A stretch of DNA of 64,000 nt. It comes from Melioribacteraceae bacterium (GTDB taxonomy: Bacteria > Bacteroidota > Ignavibacteria > Ignavibacteriales > Melioribacteraceae). This document shows, piece by piece, positions 26,564 through 36,117 of the stretch. Positions within the stretch are counted from its first letter, which is position 1, and each line of letters opens with the position of its first letter. The DNA is taken from the NCBI GenBank assembly GCA_030584085.1, contig CP129490.1, forward strand, positions 3,505,511 through 3,569,510, in the 5' to 3' direction. Made by a program: the position numbers and the translations under genes. The notes beneath the pieces are model-generated. The model saw only the letters and a program-made list of their open reading frames with translations, was not told where the DNA came from and did no database searches.

Positions 26564-27004
26564 CTATTTATTGAATTGGGTCATAAACACTTCAGTTTCG
26601 TCCTCACGTCTTTGTTTTTCTAATAAATATTGCAGCCTCGATCTTCTCTCACGCATCCAATTATTAACTTCCAATCGAAGTAGAAAACAATAGAAATAAA
26701 ACACAACCAGAACAATTAAATACCATGGGAAAACAAATGAAACGGTGAAATGAAAAATTGTGGACAAGATAAACGGAATTACTACTAATATAATAAAGAA
26801 GACTATCCAACCATTTTTATTTTCTTTGTATAACACATAAAGCATAAACGGAGTGAAAATAATAGCAGCAATCGTAACTAAAAAAATGAAGCCAAAGCTT
26901 AAAAAAGATAAAACAAATAAACCGACTGTGGAGATTTGATAGTTAAGGTATTTGCTTAACCGGGTAAGATTGTTATTCGATAAATGTTGATCAATTTCAT
27001 TCAT
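26564..27004 (-). CDS. hypothetical membrane protein
   Basis: This protein of about 146 residues has three or four hydrophobic segments (VGLFVLSFLSFGFIFLVTIAAIIF, WIVFFIILVVIPFIL, FPWYLIVLVVFYFYCFLL). It ends in a charged, probably coiled tail (MRERRSRLQYLLEKQRREDE). No family is recognised. The start is placed at ATG 27004; an ATG four codons upstream (27016) lies next to the arm of the 27015-27064 hairpin repeat. The AAGGAT of the repeat arm may serve as its ribosome-binding site. Confidence 0.6.
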   Translation of the reverse strand: MNEIDQHLSNNNLTRLSKYLNYQISTVGLFVLSFLSFGFIFLVTIAAIIFTPFMLYVLYKENKNGWIVFFIILVVIPFILSTIFHFTVSFVFPWYLIVLVVFYFYCFLLRLEVNNWMRERRSRLQYLLEKQRREDETEVFMTQFNK

Positions 27005-27014
27005 ATTATAAATC

Positions 27015-27064
27015 ATCCTTCAAGATTGGAAGCCTGTTTAACAGGTTACGCAACCTTGAAGGAT
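27015..27064. repeat. 50-bp compound hairpin repeat
   Basis: The outer arms ATCCTTCAAG (27015-27024) and CTTGAAGGAT (27055-27064) match perfectly. An inner palindrome, CCTGTTTAACAGG, lies at 27033-27045. It lies between the M3 peptidase stop and the start of the membrane protein on the minus strand. It may serve as a terminator or mRNA processing site; no second copy was noticed in this window. Confidence 0.65.
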
Positions 27065-27079
27065 AAATTCTATTATATA

Positions 27080-29176
27080 TTATTTCAATCCACGTTTTAC
27101 TAACAATGGTTCAATTGTAGGATCTTGTCCGCGAAATGATCTGTAAAGTTTCATTGAATCATCCGTTCCGCCTTTCGAAAGAATGAATTCTCTGTATTTA
27201 TTTGCAAGTTCTTGATTGTAAACATCACCGGATTCTTGAAAAGCCGCAAATGCATCCGCATCTAAAACTTCAGACCAAATGTAGCTATAATAACCGGCAG
27301 AATATCCGCCCGCAAAAATGTGATTGAAATATGTACTTCTATATCTCGGCACAATTTGTTTGATCAAACTAATTTTATTCATTGATGCGTTTTCAAATTC
27401 TATCGCATCATGCTCAACCGGCTCGGTTAATGTATGCCAATCCATATCTAAAAATGAAGCTGCTAAATATTCTACTGTTGCAAAGCCTTGATTAAACTTT
27501 CCGGAATTTTTAATCTTTTGAATTAATTCATCTGGAATCGGTTCGCCGGTTTTATAATGGAACGCATAATTTTTCAGAACTTCAGGATGCATACACCAGT
27601 TTTCCATTACTTGTGATGGAAACTCGACAAAGTCACGCGGTGTTGATGTTCCAGATAATGTCGGATAAACAGTATTTGATAACAAACCATGAAGTGCATG
27701 ACCGAATTCATGGAATAACGTATTTACGTTATCAAGTGAAAGTAAAGCCGGTTTATCTGCAGTGGGTTTAGAGAAGTTACCGACATTATAAATTATCGGT
27801 GTTTGATATTCGCCTTCCTTATTAACATGCTGTTTGCGGAAAGAGCTCATCCAAGCGCCGCCTCTTTTACTTGCGCGTGGAAAATAATCTGTGTAAAGAA
27901 TTCCGATATGACTTCCGTCGCCGTCTTTTACTTCAAATGTTCTCACTTCCGGATGATATTTTGTAATTCCGTCAATCTCTTCAAATGTAATTCCCCATAG
28001 CCTTGTTGAAAGATCGAACACTCCTTTAATTACATTTGTAACTTCAAAGTAAGGACGAAGTTCTTCTTCATCTAAATCATATTTAGCTTTCTTTACTTTC
28101 TCTGCATAATACCACCAATCCCAAGATTCTAATTCGAAATCATTTCCTTCATCATAAATCATTTTCTGCATATCATCACGTTCTTGTTTTGCTACATTTA
28201 GTGCGGGTTCCCAAAGTTTATTTAATAGTTCATAAACAGCTTCGGGAGTTTTTGCCATTCTTTCTTCCAATACAAAATCGGCATGAGTTTCATAACCAAG
28301 TAATTTAGCGCGTTCAACTCTTAAAGCCGCCATTCTTGAGAGAATTTTTTTGTTATCGTACTCGTCATTGTTATCGCCCTTTAAGATATAACCTTTGTAA
28401 AGTTTTTCTCTTAAATCACGGCGAGTTGAATAAGTTAAGAACGGATATAAACTTGTTCGCTGAATTGTATAAACATATTTGCCTTCATAACCCTTCGTTT
28501 TTGCTTCGTCGGCACCGATTGCAATTACACTTTCGGGTAAACCATCGAGATCATCTTTTTCTAAAACGAGTTCGAATTTATTTGTTTCCTTTAAAACATT
28601 CTCGCCAAAATCTAAAGACAGAATTGAAAGCTCTTCGTTAATTTTTCTGAATTTTTCTTTTGCTTCGTCGGAAAGATTAGCACCTCCTCTTACGAAGTTT
28701 TTATAATATTTATCAAGAAGAATATCCTGCTCGGTATTCAAACCAAATTTATCTTTGTTATCATAAACAGATTTAATTCGTTTAAATAATTCCGGATTGA
28801 GATTAATATCATCACTTTGTTTTGAAAGCATCGGAGAAATTTTCTTTGCAAGTGCTTGAACTTCATCGTTTGACATTGACCCGGTCATTGCAAAAAAAAC
28901 GTTTGAAACTTTTGTTAATAATCCATCGCTGTATTCCAATTCTACAATTGTATTTTCGAAAGTTGGTTCATCTGAATTGTTCACAATAGATTCAATAACG
29001 GCATTTTGTTCTTCAATACCTTTTTCAAATGCAGGCAAATAATGATCTAAAGAAATTTTATCAAACGGCGGAGTGCCGAATGGCGTATCCCATTTTTCGA
29101 AAAACGGATTACTGTTTTGTGCAAAACTCATAAAAAATACTCCCGTAATAAGAATAAATAAAGCTAGTTTGTTCAT
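27080..29176 (-). CDS. exported M3-family zinc metallopeptidase (peptidyl-dipeptidase Dcp type)
   Basis: This 698-residue oligopeptidase has a signal peptide (MNKLALFILITGVFFMSFA). The thermolysin-like zinc site is HEFGHALHGLL at about residue 465, with the downstream Glu in FVEFPSQVMENW. The whole protein follows the Dcp/oligopeptidase A layout, with PFDKISLDHYLPAFEKGI at the start and GGYSAGYYSYIWSEVLDADAF near the end. It releases dipeptides or short fragments from peptides in the periplasm. Length is normal for the family. Confidence 0.93.
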   Translation of the reverse strand: MNKLALFILITGVFFMSFAQNSNPFFEKWDTPFGTPPFDKISLDHYLPAFEKGIEEQNAVIESIVNNSDEPTFENTIVELEYSDGLLTKVSNVFFAMTGSMSNDEVQALAKKISPMLSKQSDDINLNPELFKRIKSVYDNKDKFGLNTEQDILLDKYYKNFVRGGANLSDEAKEKFRKINEELSILSLDFGENVLKETNKFELVLEKDDLDGLPESVIAIGADEAKTKGYEGKYVYTIQRTSLYPFLTYSTRRDLREKLYKGYILKGDNNDEYDNKKILSRMAALRVERAKLLGYETHADFVLEERMAKTPEAVYELLNKLWEPALNVAKQERDDMQKMIYDEGNDFELESWDWWYYAEKVKKAKYDLDEEELRPYFEVTNVIKGVFDLSTRLWGITFEEIDGITKYHPEVRTFEVKDGDGSHIGILYTDYFPRASKRGGAWMSSFRKQHVNKEGEYQTPIIYNVGNFSKPTADKPALLSLDNVNTLFHEFGHALHGLLSNTVYPTLSGTSTPRDFVEFPSQVMENWCMHPEVLKNYAFHYKTGEPIPDELIQKIKNSGKFNQGFATVEYLAASFLDMDWHTLTEPVEHDAIEFENASMNKISLIKQIVPRYRSTYFNHIFAGGYSAGYYSYIWSEVLDADAFAAFQESGDVYNQELANKYREFILSKGGTDDSMKLYRSFRGQDPTIEPLLVKRGLK

Positions 29177-29266
29177 GTATAACCTCTGATTTTATTTGGT
29201 TCTAATAAAGTAAGGCAAGTTAAAAAATTTTGGGGAAAGTACTTAGAAAAACCCTCATGAGTATAA

Positions 29267-30418
29267 TTAAAAATTAATCTCAACCTCAAATTTTGCAATT
29301 GTTTGCTTTCGCCACTCATCTGAGAAAAGATGACTGTCGGCTATTGATAACCCGCAATTGAATAGAGAAATTTGATAATTAATACCTGCTAATAAATAAA
29401 TGGCTCTTAATTTTTCATTAAGTCCCAATATATTTTCTTCATAGTTACGGTCTGTTGTAAAAAAACCGAAAGAGGCTTTAAGGTTTTTATCAATAGAATA
29501 TAATCCAGTACAGGAAAATTCTATTTGATTTTTCAGATTTGAAATTGCATCATTCCATAATAGATAATTAACAGTAGAATACAAGCTAATATTATTAATA
29601 ACGTTAGCCGATAAGTCCAAGCTAACCTTAGCAGGAAAGTTTGCAGAATAGATTAATGAAAATTGAGAAAACGAAAAGTTCGGATTTACGTTTAAGTTTT
29701 GATCCGAATGAACTATAGTCTCATTCATCTTATTATTGCTCTCGTAAAAAACTCCTACCGAAAATGATTTTTTGATATCAAAAACATGATTAAATAAAAC
29801 ACCAAAAACCCAATTATAATTATTGGAATTAGCATCAAAAGAATAGCTTAACAGTTCTTCGCGATAATCTAAACTGTTTCTTGTTAATCGGGCACCAAAT
29901 GCTAAAGAAGAATTCTCAAGAACAAAATTTTCGAATTGATAAGAAGCTGATACCGAATAGCTTAGAACTATTGTTTCCATTATCGGTTTATAATACTCAC
30001 CAGTCCCGTCGGGGAATTCGGAAGTTGTTATTGGAACTCTGTCAAACTCGGCGGATGAATTATATTTTTGATTAAATGCTATACCGAGTCTAAAATTTTG
30101 ATAAGGAAAAACTATCCCTAGTGATTGTGGCAACTCCTTTGAAATTCTTTTATGACCAATACTTGCAAGATATGCTTCTTCAATATTAGTTTCGAAGTGA
30201 TAACTTCCACCAATACCTATCTTATCAAAATAAATCATTGCGGAAGGGTTGATTGTTCCGATATTTGATACTGAATTCTTAATATTTGAAATCCCCAATG
30301 AATTCAAATTTGTTAAAACAAATCCTTGAGATAGATATAAAACATGGTTTTCTTGGATTTCGGTTTGGCTATATATTAAACTATTGAGTAATAATACAAT
30401 GGCAAAAAGCTTTCTCAT
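29267..30418 (-). CDS. outer-membrane beta-barrel protein (PorV/OMPP1-like), function unknown
   Basis: This 383-residue protein has a signal peptide (MRKLFAIVLLLNSLIYS). The alternating hydrophobic strands end in an aromatic residue (FEVEINF), as outer-membrane barrels do. N-terminal features such as NIGTINPSAMIYFDKIGIGGSYHF and GIVFPYQNFRLGIAFNQKY resemble PorV/long-chain-fatty-acid-porin-like proteins of the FCB group. No substrate can be named. It stands alone between the peptidase and the esterase-like gene. Confidence 0.65.
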   Translation of the reverse strand: MRKLFAIVLLLNSLIYSQTEIQENHVLYLSQGFVLTNLNSLGISNIKNSVSNIGTINPSAMIYFDKIGIGGSYHFETNIEEAYLASIGHKRISKELPQSLGIVFPYQNFRLGIAFNQKYNSSAEFDRVPITTSEFPDGTGEYYKPIMETIVLSYSVSASYQFENFVLENSSLAFGARLTRNSLDYREELLSYSFDANSNNYNWVFGVLFNHVFDIKKSFSVGVFYESNNKMNETIVHSDQNLNVNPNFSFSQFSLIYSANFPAKVSLDLSANVINNISLYSTVNYLLWNDAISNLKNQIEFSCTGLYSIDKNLKASFGFFTTDRNYEENILGLNEKLRAIYLLAGINYQISLFNCGLSIADSHLFSDEWRKQTIAKFEVEINF

Positions 30419-30531
30419 GTTCGACTTCCCGGCTTAATGAGAGAAAAACATCTCATTCAAACTAATAAATTATACTTTAAATTTCTATGTATTATTTTGG
30501 TGTTGAATATAGTTGTGGGACAAATTTTTGG

Positions 30532-31500
30532 CTATTTCTCGAATCTTCTCAAAAACTTCCAAGCTTCAACTACCGCTTCTAAATCACGGTTTTGATTACC
30601 GAGAATTTTAAGAAGTTGTGAATCTCCAAGTCCATATTTAATTGAAGGAACAACATGTCCGGCATTAATAATTACATTAAAAACTACGGGTGGGTTTTCA
30701 AGCGGACGATCAAATTCATTTTTGATTATGCGGGAGTTATCATTGGGATTTATATCGTCAAATAATTTTGTTGTGCGTTTTTGTGTGTTGAGATGATTTA
30801 AGCTGACCCAATAATTTAAAGTGGCTTCTGCTGAACTTATTTTTCCTTTATCACCCGCCAACATCCCACCTTCATAAGGAACCAAGGGATCATCTTTGCT
30901 ATTCATAATAAAAATGGGAATTGGAATTTCGCTTGATGTGCATTCCGAATCTTTCGGCATATTTGCAAAAAATACTGCGGCCCCGGCAATTTTTTCTCCC
31001 AGTTCAAGCATAAGTCTGTAAACCATCATTCCGCCGTTTTCTATTCCGGAGATATAAACTCTATTTTCGTTTATATCCAAGTTCTCTTGCGACCAATCAA
31101 TTAATTCTTCTACGAATTGTACATCATTTGTTTCAGGTAGTTCTTCGGGTTTCTTTCTGCAATCATTCCATTTTTGATTACTGCCTAAAGTTTCACCGTT
31201 AACCGGATTAACTCCATTTGGTGCAATAATTATAAATTTTTCTCTTTCGGCAAGATTTGGCCATTCATTGAATCCATCACCCGTATTAAATACATTTTCC
31301 ATTCCGCTGTTAGATGAATGAAAAATAAAAAGTATCGGAGCCCTGTTTGGCAATTCACGCGGAATAAAAATTCTGAAGTGTCTTTCGAGATGATCTATTT
31401 TAATTGATTCAGTATGCCATCCGAAGGAATAATTGCGTTGGGCGAGCACAGTTGAAACCGATATTAGAATTAAACAAAATAATTTTATGATTATATTCAT
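30532..31500 (-). CDS. exported PHB-depolymerase-like alpha/beta hydrolase lacking the nucleophile serine
   Basis: This 322-residue protein has a signal peptide (MNIIIKLFCLILISVSTVLA). It has the layout of the LpqC/PHB-depolymerase esterase family: RHFRIFIPRELPNRAPILFIFHSS, then a long loop, VYISGIENGGMMVYRLM (about residue 157), DDPLVPYEGG (Asp region) and NAGHVVPS (His region). The elbow, usually G-x-S-x-G (typically GLSNGG), reads G-I-E-N-G: the serine codon is replaced by GAA (Glu). The rest of the fold and the Asp/His elements look intact. It may be a pseudoenzyme or binding protein, or may use another residue; calling it an active esterase would be unsafe. Confidence 0.75.
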   Translation of the reverse strand: MNIIIKLFCLILISVSTVLAQRNYSFGWHTESIKIDHLERHFRIFIPRELPNRAPILFIFHSSNSGMENVFNTGDGFNEWPNLAEREKFIIIAPNGVNPVNGETLGSNQKWNDCRKKPEELPETNDVQFVEELIDWSQENLDINENRVYISGIENGGMMVYRLMLELGEKIAGAAVFFANMPKDSECTSSEIPIPIFIMNSKDDPLVPYEGGMLAGDKGKISSAEATLNYWVSLNHLNTQKRTTKLFDDINPNDNSRIIKNEFDRPLENPPVVFNVIINAGHVVPSIKYGLGDSQLLKILGNQNRDLEAVVEAWKFLRRFEK

Positions 31501-31573
31501 TTGTTCAGACTAATTTTAGTTGAAAGATATTACTCAACACCTAAATATGATATACCCAGTTTGGGTAGTTATC

Positions 31574-32329
31574 CTAATTAACTTTCCTTACAACAAAAAA
31601 CGAATACCCATAATAGGCAGAATATTTTTTATGCATTTCCATTTCAAGTGATTCGTTTTCTAAAACTTGCATGGCTTTCGGATCGTTTGCGTATTTTTTC
31701 TTCAGTTCATTAATTCTGTTTGTAAGTGGAGTATAATAATTATCCCACCATGCATTATCAGGTAATACAAAACTGCCTATGAATTTATAATCAGTATTAG
31801 ATAAAAACTTTATTACCGAATCGATTGTTTTTATTTCTCCGTAAAATGAATTCCAATAATTTTCAATTTCTTCGGGACGATCATTTCTTAACCAGCACAA
31901 TTCACTAAAGACTATGTAACCGTTTGTTTTAAGAAACCGTTTCCAAAGTGATAACGCTTTACCGATACCCATTTGATAGACGGAACCTTCAGCCCAGATA
32001 ACATCAAATGTGTTTTCATCAAATTGAAGATTGTTCATATCTCCAACTTGTCCGGAAACTCTTGATGATAAGTTAAGTTCAGCAGCCATTTCATTAAGTT
32101 TATCAATGTATGGTTTGTGATTATCAACTGCGATAATTTGTCCATGTGAAATGTTTGCAAGATCAAGCGTTTGCTTCCCGGGTCCGCATCCTACATCAAG
32201 AATGATCAGTTTTTCGGACAGTTCGGTTAATAATGAATATGCCGCTTTAGTCGATTCAAAATTACCGGGACCTTCGCGCGGTGTGTCGGTGTGAATTTCG
32301 AAAAAAATTTGTTCTTGATTTGAGGTCAT
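31574..32329 (-). CDS. class I SAM-dependent methyltransferase
   Basis: This protein of about 251 residues has the methyltransferase motif I IILDVGCGPGKQTLDLANI (about residues 45-60), motif II AVDNHKPYIDKL and the post-motif NTFDVIWAEGSVYQMG. The sequence resembles the Methyltransf_11/25 group acting on small molecules. The start is set at ATG 32329; an in-frame TTG three codons upstream is possible. Neither has a good ribosome-binding site. The substrate is unknown. Its promoter region contains the terminator of the upstream outer-membrane protein gene. Confidence 0.8.
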   Translation of the reverse strand: MTSNQEQIFFEIHTDTPREGPGNFESTKAAYSLLTELSEKLIILDVGCGPGKQTLDLANISHGQIIAVDNHKPYIDKLNEMAAELNLSSRVSGQVGDMNNLQFDENTFDVIWAEGSVYQMGIGKALSLWKRFLKTNGYIVFSELCWLRNDRPEEIENYWNSFYGEIKTIDSVIKFLSNTDYKFIGSFVLPDNAWWDNYYTPLTNRINELKKKYANDPKAMQVLENESLEMEMHKKYSAYYGYSFFVVRKVN

Positions 32330-32360
32330 TAATATCAAATTAATTATTTAGTAAAATAAT

Positions 32361-32396
32361 AAAAAAACCCCGAAGGTAGCAGTATCTTCGGGGTTT
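32361..32396 (-). terminator. terminator of the outer-membrane barrel gene
   Basis: A perfect 11-bp stem (AAACCCCGAAG at 32365-32375 with its complement at 32386-32396) and a ten-base loop are followed on the minus strand by seven T residues. It lies 23 bases beyond the stop at 32419. Confidence 0.9.
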
Positions 32397-32418
32397 CATT
32401 TCAAGTAGCATTCTAATT

Positions 32419-33051
32419 TTAGACGAAATAAAAAACAAAGCCCCAATAAATTGTTGTATAAGTCCCGCGACCACCTAATAAAATACTGTATTCATCATCA
32501 AGATTGGAATTTAGTTTCAATCCTATTTCAGTTCCGAAATTCTGTGTAATTTCATGTGTAATTCCAAGTCCAACACCATAAGAAACTAGTACTTTATTTT
32601 CTTCTCTTTGATTAATTCTATCAAATTGAACAAGTTCACCCGTATCCGGATGATATCTTGGAATAATATCACCTTTCTGGAAATTGTATATAGAAGCACC
32701 GAGTTCAACTTCAATAAACGGATGCCATGAAGATTCATTCACGGCTGTATATCTTCCGCCGAATAATATTGGTATAACTTCGTGATCTAATTCATCAGCA
32801 ATTCTTTTTCTTTCGTGATCAATTTCATAATTAAGATAATATTCGCCATAGGATAAATAACCCGACTGAAAATAAAGAGAAAATTGCCTATCAAAATTGT
32901 ACTGAGCTTTCCCTAATATTGATCCGCCCCTCTTGGAATTAAAGGGAGAGACCAAACCTCCTGAAATATGAAAGTGTAAATTTTCTTGGGCACTAATTGA
33001 TAATAAAATAATTGAAAAAAACAGAATTGATGAAAGCCTTGAATACTTCAT
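32419..33051 (-). CDS. outer-membrane beta-barrel protein, function unknown
   Basis: This 210-residue protein has a signal peptide (MKYSRLSSILFFSIILLSISA). Amphipathic strands fit an eight- or ten-strand barrel (HFHISGGLVSPF, YFQSGYLSYGEYY, HPFIEVELGASIYNF, SYGVGLGITHEITQNFGTEIGLKL), with the last strand ending in YFV. It resembles OmpA/porin-type OMP_b-brl proteins. The ribosome-binding site GGAGGTAAA precedes the ATG. No partner gene indicates a role. Confidence 0.7.
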   Translation of the reverse strand: MKYSRLSSILFFSIILLSISAQENLHFHISGGLVSPFNSKRGGSILGKAQYNFDRQFSLYFQSGYLSYGEYYLNYEIDHERKRIADELDHEVIPILFGGRYTAVNESSWHPFIEVELGASIYNFQKGDIIPRYHPDTGELVQFDRINQREENKVLVSYGVGLGITHEITQNFGTEIGLKLNSNLDDEYSILLGGRGTYTTIYWGFVFYFV

Positions 33052-33234
33052 TTTACCTCCGTTGTTGTTGTGAGAAAGAAGTAAAAAAGTGTTCTAAGGT
33101 CTCCTAATAAATGTGAAAAGTTGAAATTAAATTATTTATAAAATTCAGATTAATCAATGCTAAAAGTCAGTTGTTTTTATTAAAATAATAGTTGATGTCT
33201 GCTTTTGTAGTAATTGTAATTGAATTTAACTTCT

Positions 33235-34002
33235 TCAGCGTACTTTCATCCGCTTCGCAAAAAACCCATAAACTCTACTGGGCAAAATTCCACCGAGCCA
33301 TGATGCAAATACTATCGGTATTGGAAATGCAATTACAGGTTTTTCTTTTTCAATTCCATTTAAAATTATATCGGCAGCTTTCTCAGGTTTCATTAATAGC
33401 GGCATTTTAAATTTATTTTTTGATGTCATCGGAGTTTCTACAAAACCCGGTTTAACAGTTATTACTTTTATATTATATGGATGTAATTCAACTCGCAATC
33501 CTTCAAGAATTTTTGTAGCTGCGGCTTTACTTGCACAATAGAATTCACTTTTAGCATGACCGCGACTATCGGCTAGACTTGAGACGCCGACAATCATTCC
33601 ATTTTTACGATTCATCATTTCTGGGAGCAACTGTTCAACCCAATAAATAATTCCCATTACATTCACACCGAAAATTTCTTCGGCATGTTTGGAATTAAAT
33701 TCGGTTATATCCGTTCTGTAACTTATTCCCGCATTAAGTATGGCAATGTCTAAATCATTCTTGATCTTACTCTTAATCTTAATCATACTCTCATTAACAG
33801 ATTTTTTATTCGAAACATCACATTCTAAAACAATTGTTTCAGCACGTTTAAGATTAATCTCGGAGAGATATTCTTCAATCAGATTTGTTCTTCGTGCTAA
33901 TAAAATTAAAGTACAGTCAATCTGGATAAGTTTTTTGACAATTTCCTTCCCAATTCCTGTTGAAGCTCCCGTGAGCAAAATTGTTTTGTTTTTGAATTCC
34001 AT
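33235..34002 (-). CDS. short-chain dehydrogenase/reductase
   Basis: This protein of about 255 residues has the cofactor motif LLTGASTGIGKEIV, LNAGISY (in place of NNAG), a catalytic Ser in VGVSSLADSRG and YCASKAAATKI (Tyr and Lys near residues 152-156). The C-terminal hydrophobic stretch AFPIPIVFASWLGGILPS resembles SDRs of the DltE / YqjQ group that attach to membranes. The start is taken at ATG 34002, with AAAAGG seven bases upstream. The substrate is unknown. Confidence 0.85.
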   Translation of the reverse strand: MEFKNKTILLTGASTGIGKEIVKKLIQIDCTLILLARRTNLIEEYLSEINLKRAETIVLECDVSNKKSVNESMIKIKSKIKNDLDIAILNAGISYRTDITEFNSKHAEEIFGVNVMGIIYWVEQLLPEMMNRKNGMIVGVSSLADSRGHAKSEFYCASKAAATKILEGLRVELHPYNIKVITVKPGFVETPMTSKNKFKMPLLMKPEKAADIILNGIEKEKPVIAFPIPIVFASWLGGILPSRVYGFFAKRMKVR

Positions 34003-34096
34003 ATTCACCTTTTATCAAATCGATTATATAAAATGCTAATTTCTTTCTAAACAAACGCAAAATTGTTATCTTTCGCCACAATTTTTAATTAGGACA

Positions 34097-34663
34097 ATGA
34101 GACGAAATTTTATAGAAATAGATGACGTAATTTTGAACCCGGAAATTTTTGAGACGAAATTTACTTGCGATCTTGAAAAATGCAAAGGCGCGTGCTGTAC
34201 CATGGAAAGCGAATATGGCGCACCGATAAAACAAGAAGAAATTGATAAAATTAACGGGAAATTGCATATTATTAAGGAATATTTACCAAAACGGCATGTC
34301 GATGAAATTGAAACAAGCGGATTTTGGGTGGAAAAATATGGTCAATTAATGACTCAAAGTATTGACAATAAGGCTTGTGTATTTGTTTATTTCGATAATG
34401 AAATTGCACGATGTGGAATTGAAAAAGCATACGAAGAGGGAAAAATAAATTTTCAAAAACCGATTTCATGTCACCTTTTTCCAATACGTGTTTCAGAGTT
34501 TGGTGGTGATATTTTGCGTTTCGAAGAGTATTCGGAATGCCAACCTGCATTACAAAAGGGTGAAGAAACTAAATTAACCGTGTTAGAATTTTGCAAAGAT
34601 TCGCTGAAAAGACTTTACGGATCTCAGTGGTTTGAAAAAGCAAAGCATTACTTGGGCAATTAA
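34097..34663 (+). CDS. DUF3109 cysteine-rich protein
   Basis: This 188-residue protein is of the DUF3109 family, related to YkgJ-type metal-binding proteins. The cysteine cluster TCDLEKCKGACCTMES is near the N-terminus (about residues 24-39). Further cysteines occur in NKACVFVYF, ARCGIEKAY, ISCHLFPIRV and SECQPALQKG, an arrangement that suggests a bound metal or Fe-S cluster. The family's function is unknown. It lies three bases before rpoN on the same strand, and the pair are likely co-transcribed. Confidence 0.85.
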   Translation: MRRNFIEIDDVILNPEIFETKFTCDLEKCKGACCTMESEYGAPIKQEEIDKINGKLHIIKEYLPKRHVDEIETSGFWVEKYGQLMTQSIDNKACVFVYFDNEIARCGIEKAYEEGKINFQKPISCHLFPIRVSEFGGDILRFEEYSECQPALQKGEETKLTVLEFCKDSLKRLYGSQWFEKAKHYLGN

Positions 34664-34665
34664 TC

Positions 34666-36117
34666 ATGTTATCATTACAGCAAAAATTTTCATTACAACA
34701 AAAACTTTCTCCTCAGCAGATTCAATATCAGAAATTGCTGCAGCTGAATACATTAGCTCTTGAGCAACGGATTAAAACCGAACTTGAATTGAACCCGATT
34801 CTGGAAGAAATCCTTGATGAAGAATTAGAGTTAAAAGAAGAACAAGACGATCCGGAAGATGCTTTAGATACCGAAGAAGAATACGACAGCGCCGATGACG
34901 AGTTTGATATTGAAGACTACATGAATGACGAGCAGTTAGATAATGATCGAATGAATAGAAGTCCCGATGAAGAACACACCCAACCGATTGCTCCACAACG
35001 TACCACTTTAAAAGAACTGCTTGTTGAACAACTTCATATGCTTGATTTGACTGAAGAAGAACTTATAATTGGGGAGAATATAATCGGCAGTTTGAGTAGA
35101 GAAGGTTACTTTAAAGATAATCTTGAAAAGATTGTAAAAGAACTAAAACTCTTCGAAGAGCTTGATATTACTTATGAACAAGCCGAAAGAGTTCTAGCCA
35201 TTGTTCAAACTTTAGAACCGGTTGGAATTGGTGCGCGTGATCTTCAAGAATGTTTACTTCTTCAAATAAGAAATTCTTCTTACGATCCTTATTATTCCTA
35301 CCTAGCCGAAAAGATCTTGACCAATCATTATAAAGAATTCGTTAATAAGCGGTTTGATATAATTGAAAAGGAAATGAATCTTACCCGCGAAACACTTCGG
35401 ACAACTTTGGATTTGATTCAACACTTAAATCCAAAACCGGGCGAAGGAAATATTGAAGAAGAAGAATCTAATCAAATTACACCTGATTTCTTAATTGAAA
35501 AAGTTGATAATAACTATATAGTTACGCTTAACGATAAAACAATGCCTTCGCTTACAATCAGCCAGACTTATCTTGAAATGATTGATACAAATAAGCGAAG
35601 AAGAAAAATGAATGAGCGCGATAAAGAAACTCATAAATTTCTTCGTGAAAAATTTGAATCAGCAAAATGGTTTATCGCTTCAATTCAGCAACGCCGTCAT
35701 ACTTTAATGAAAATTATGCGCGCAATTCTGGAAAAACAATATCACTTTTTTGAAAGCGGTCCCAAACACTTAAAACCGATGATCTATAAAGATATTGCCG
35801 ATGAAATCGGTATGGATATTTCAACGATAAGTCGTGTCGTAAATGGTAAGTATGTACAAAGTCCGCAAGGTATTCATGAATTGAAATATTTCTTTAGCGA
35901 AGGACTTTCAACCGATTCCGGTGATGAAATTTCCAACAAACACATTAAAGAACTTATTAAAGAAATAATTGACAGTGAATCAAAGAAATCTCCTTTCAGC
36001 GACGAAAAAATTTCCAAAATGCTTCAAGATAAAGGAATTCATATAGCACGACGTACAGTTGCAAAATATAGAGAGCAGTTAAAACTCCCCGTTGCCCGTC
36101 TGCGAAAAGAGTTATGA
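34666..36117 (+). CDS. rpoN: RNA polymerase sigma-54 factor
   Basis: This 483-residue factor has the glutamine-rich activator-contact region I (QQKFSLQQKLSPQQIQYQKLLQLNTLALEQRIKTELELNPIL) and an acidic region II (about 55-110). The core-binding region is about 120-300. The DNA-binding part includes the helix-turn-helix YKDIADEIGMDISTISRVVNGKYVQ and the RpoN box ARRTVAKYREQLKLP near the C-terminus. It would serve promoters activated by NtrC-type proteins such as the one at 15552-16970. It lies in a run with DUF3109 upstream and a membrane protein overlapping its stop by four bases (ATGA). Confidence 0.97.
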   Translation: MLSLQQKFSLQQKLSPQQIQYQKLLQLNTLALEQRIKTELELNPILEEILDEELELKEEQDDPEDALDTEEEYDSADDEFDIEDYMNDEQLDNDRMNRSPDEEHTQPIAPQRTTLKELLVEQLHMLDLTEEELIIGENIIGSLSREGYFKDNLEKIVKELKLFEELDITYEQAERVLAIVQTLEPVGIGARDLQECLLLQIRNSSYDPYYSYLAEKILTNHYKEFVNKRFDIIEKEMNLTRETLRTTLDLIQHLNPKPGEGNIEEEESNQITPDFLIEKVDNNYIVTLNDKTMPSLTISQTYLEMIDTNKRRRKMNERDKETHKFLREKFESAKWFIASIQQRRHTLMKIMRAILEKQYHFFESGPKHLKPMIYKDIADEIGMDISTISRVVNGKYVQSPQGIHELKYFFSEGLSTDSGDEISNKHIKELIKEIIDSESKKSPFSDEKISKMLQDKGIHIARRTVAKYREQLKLPVARLRKEL

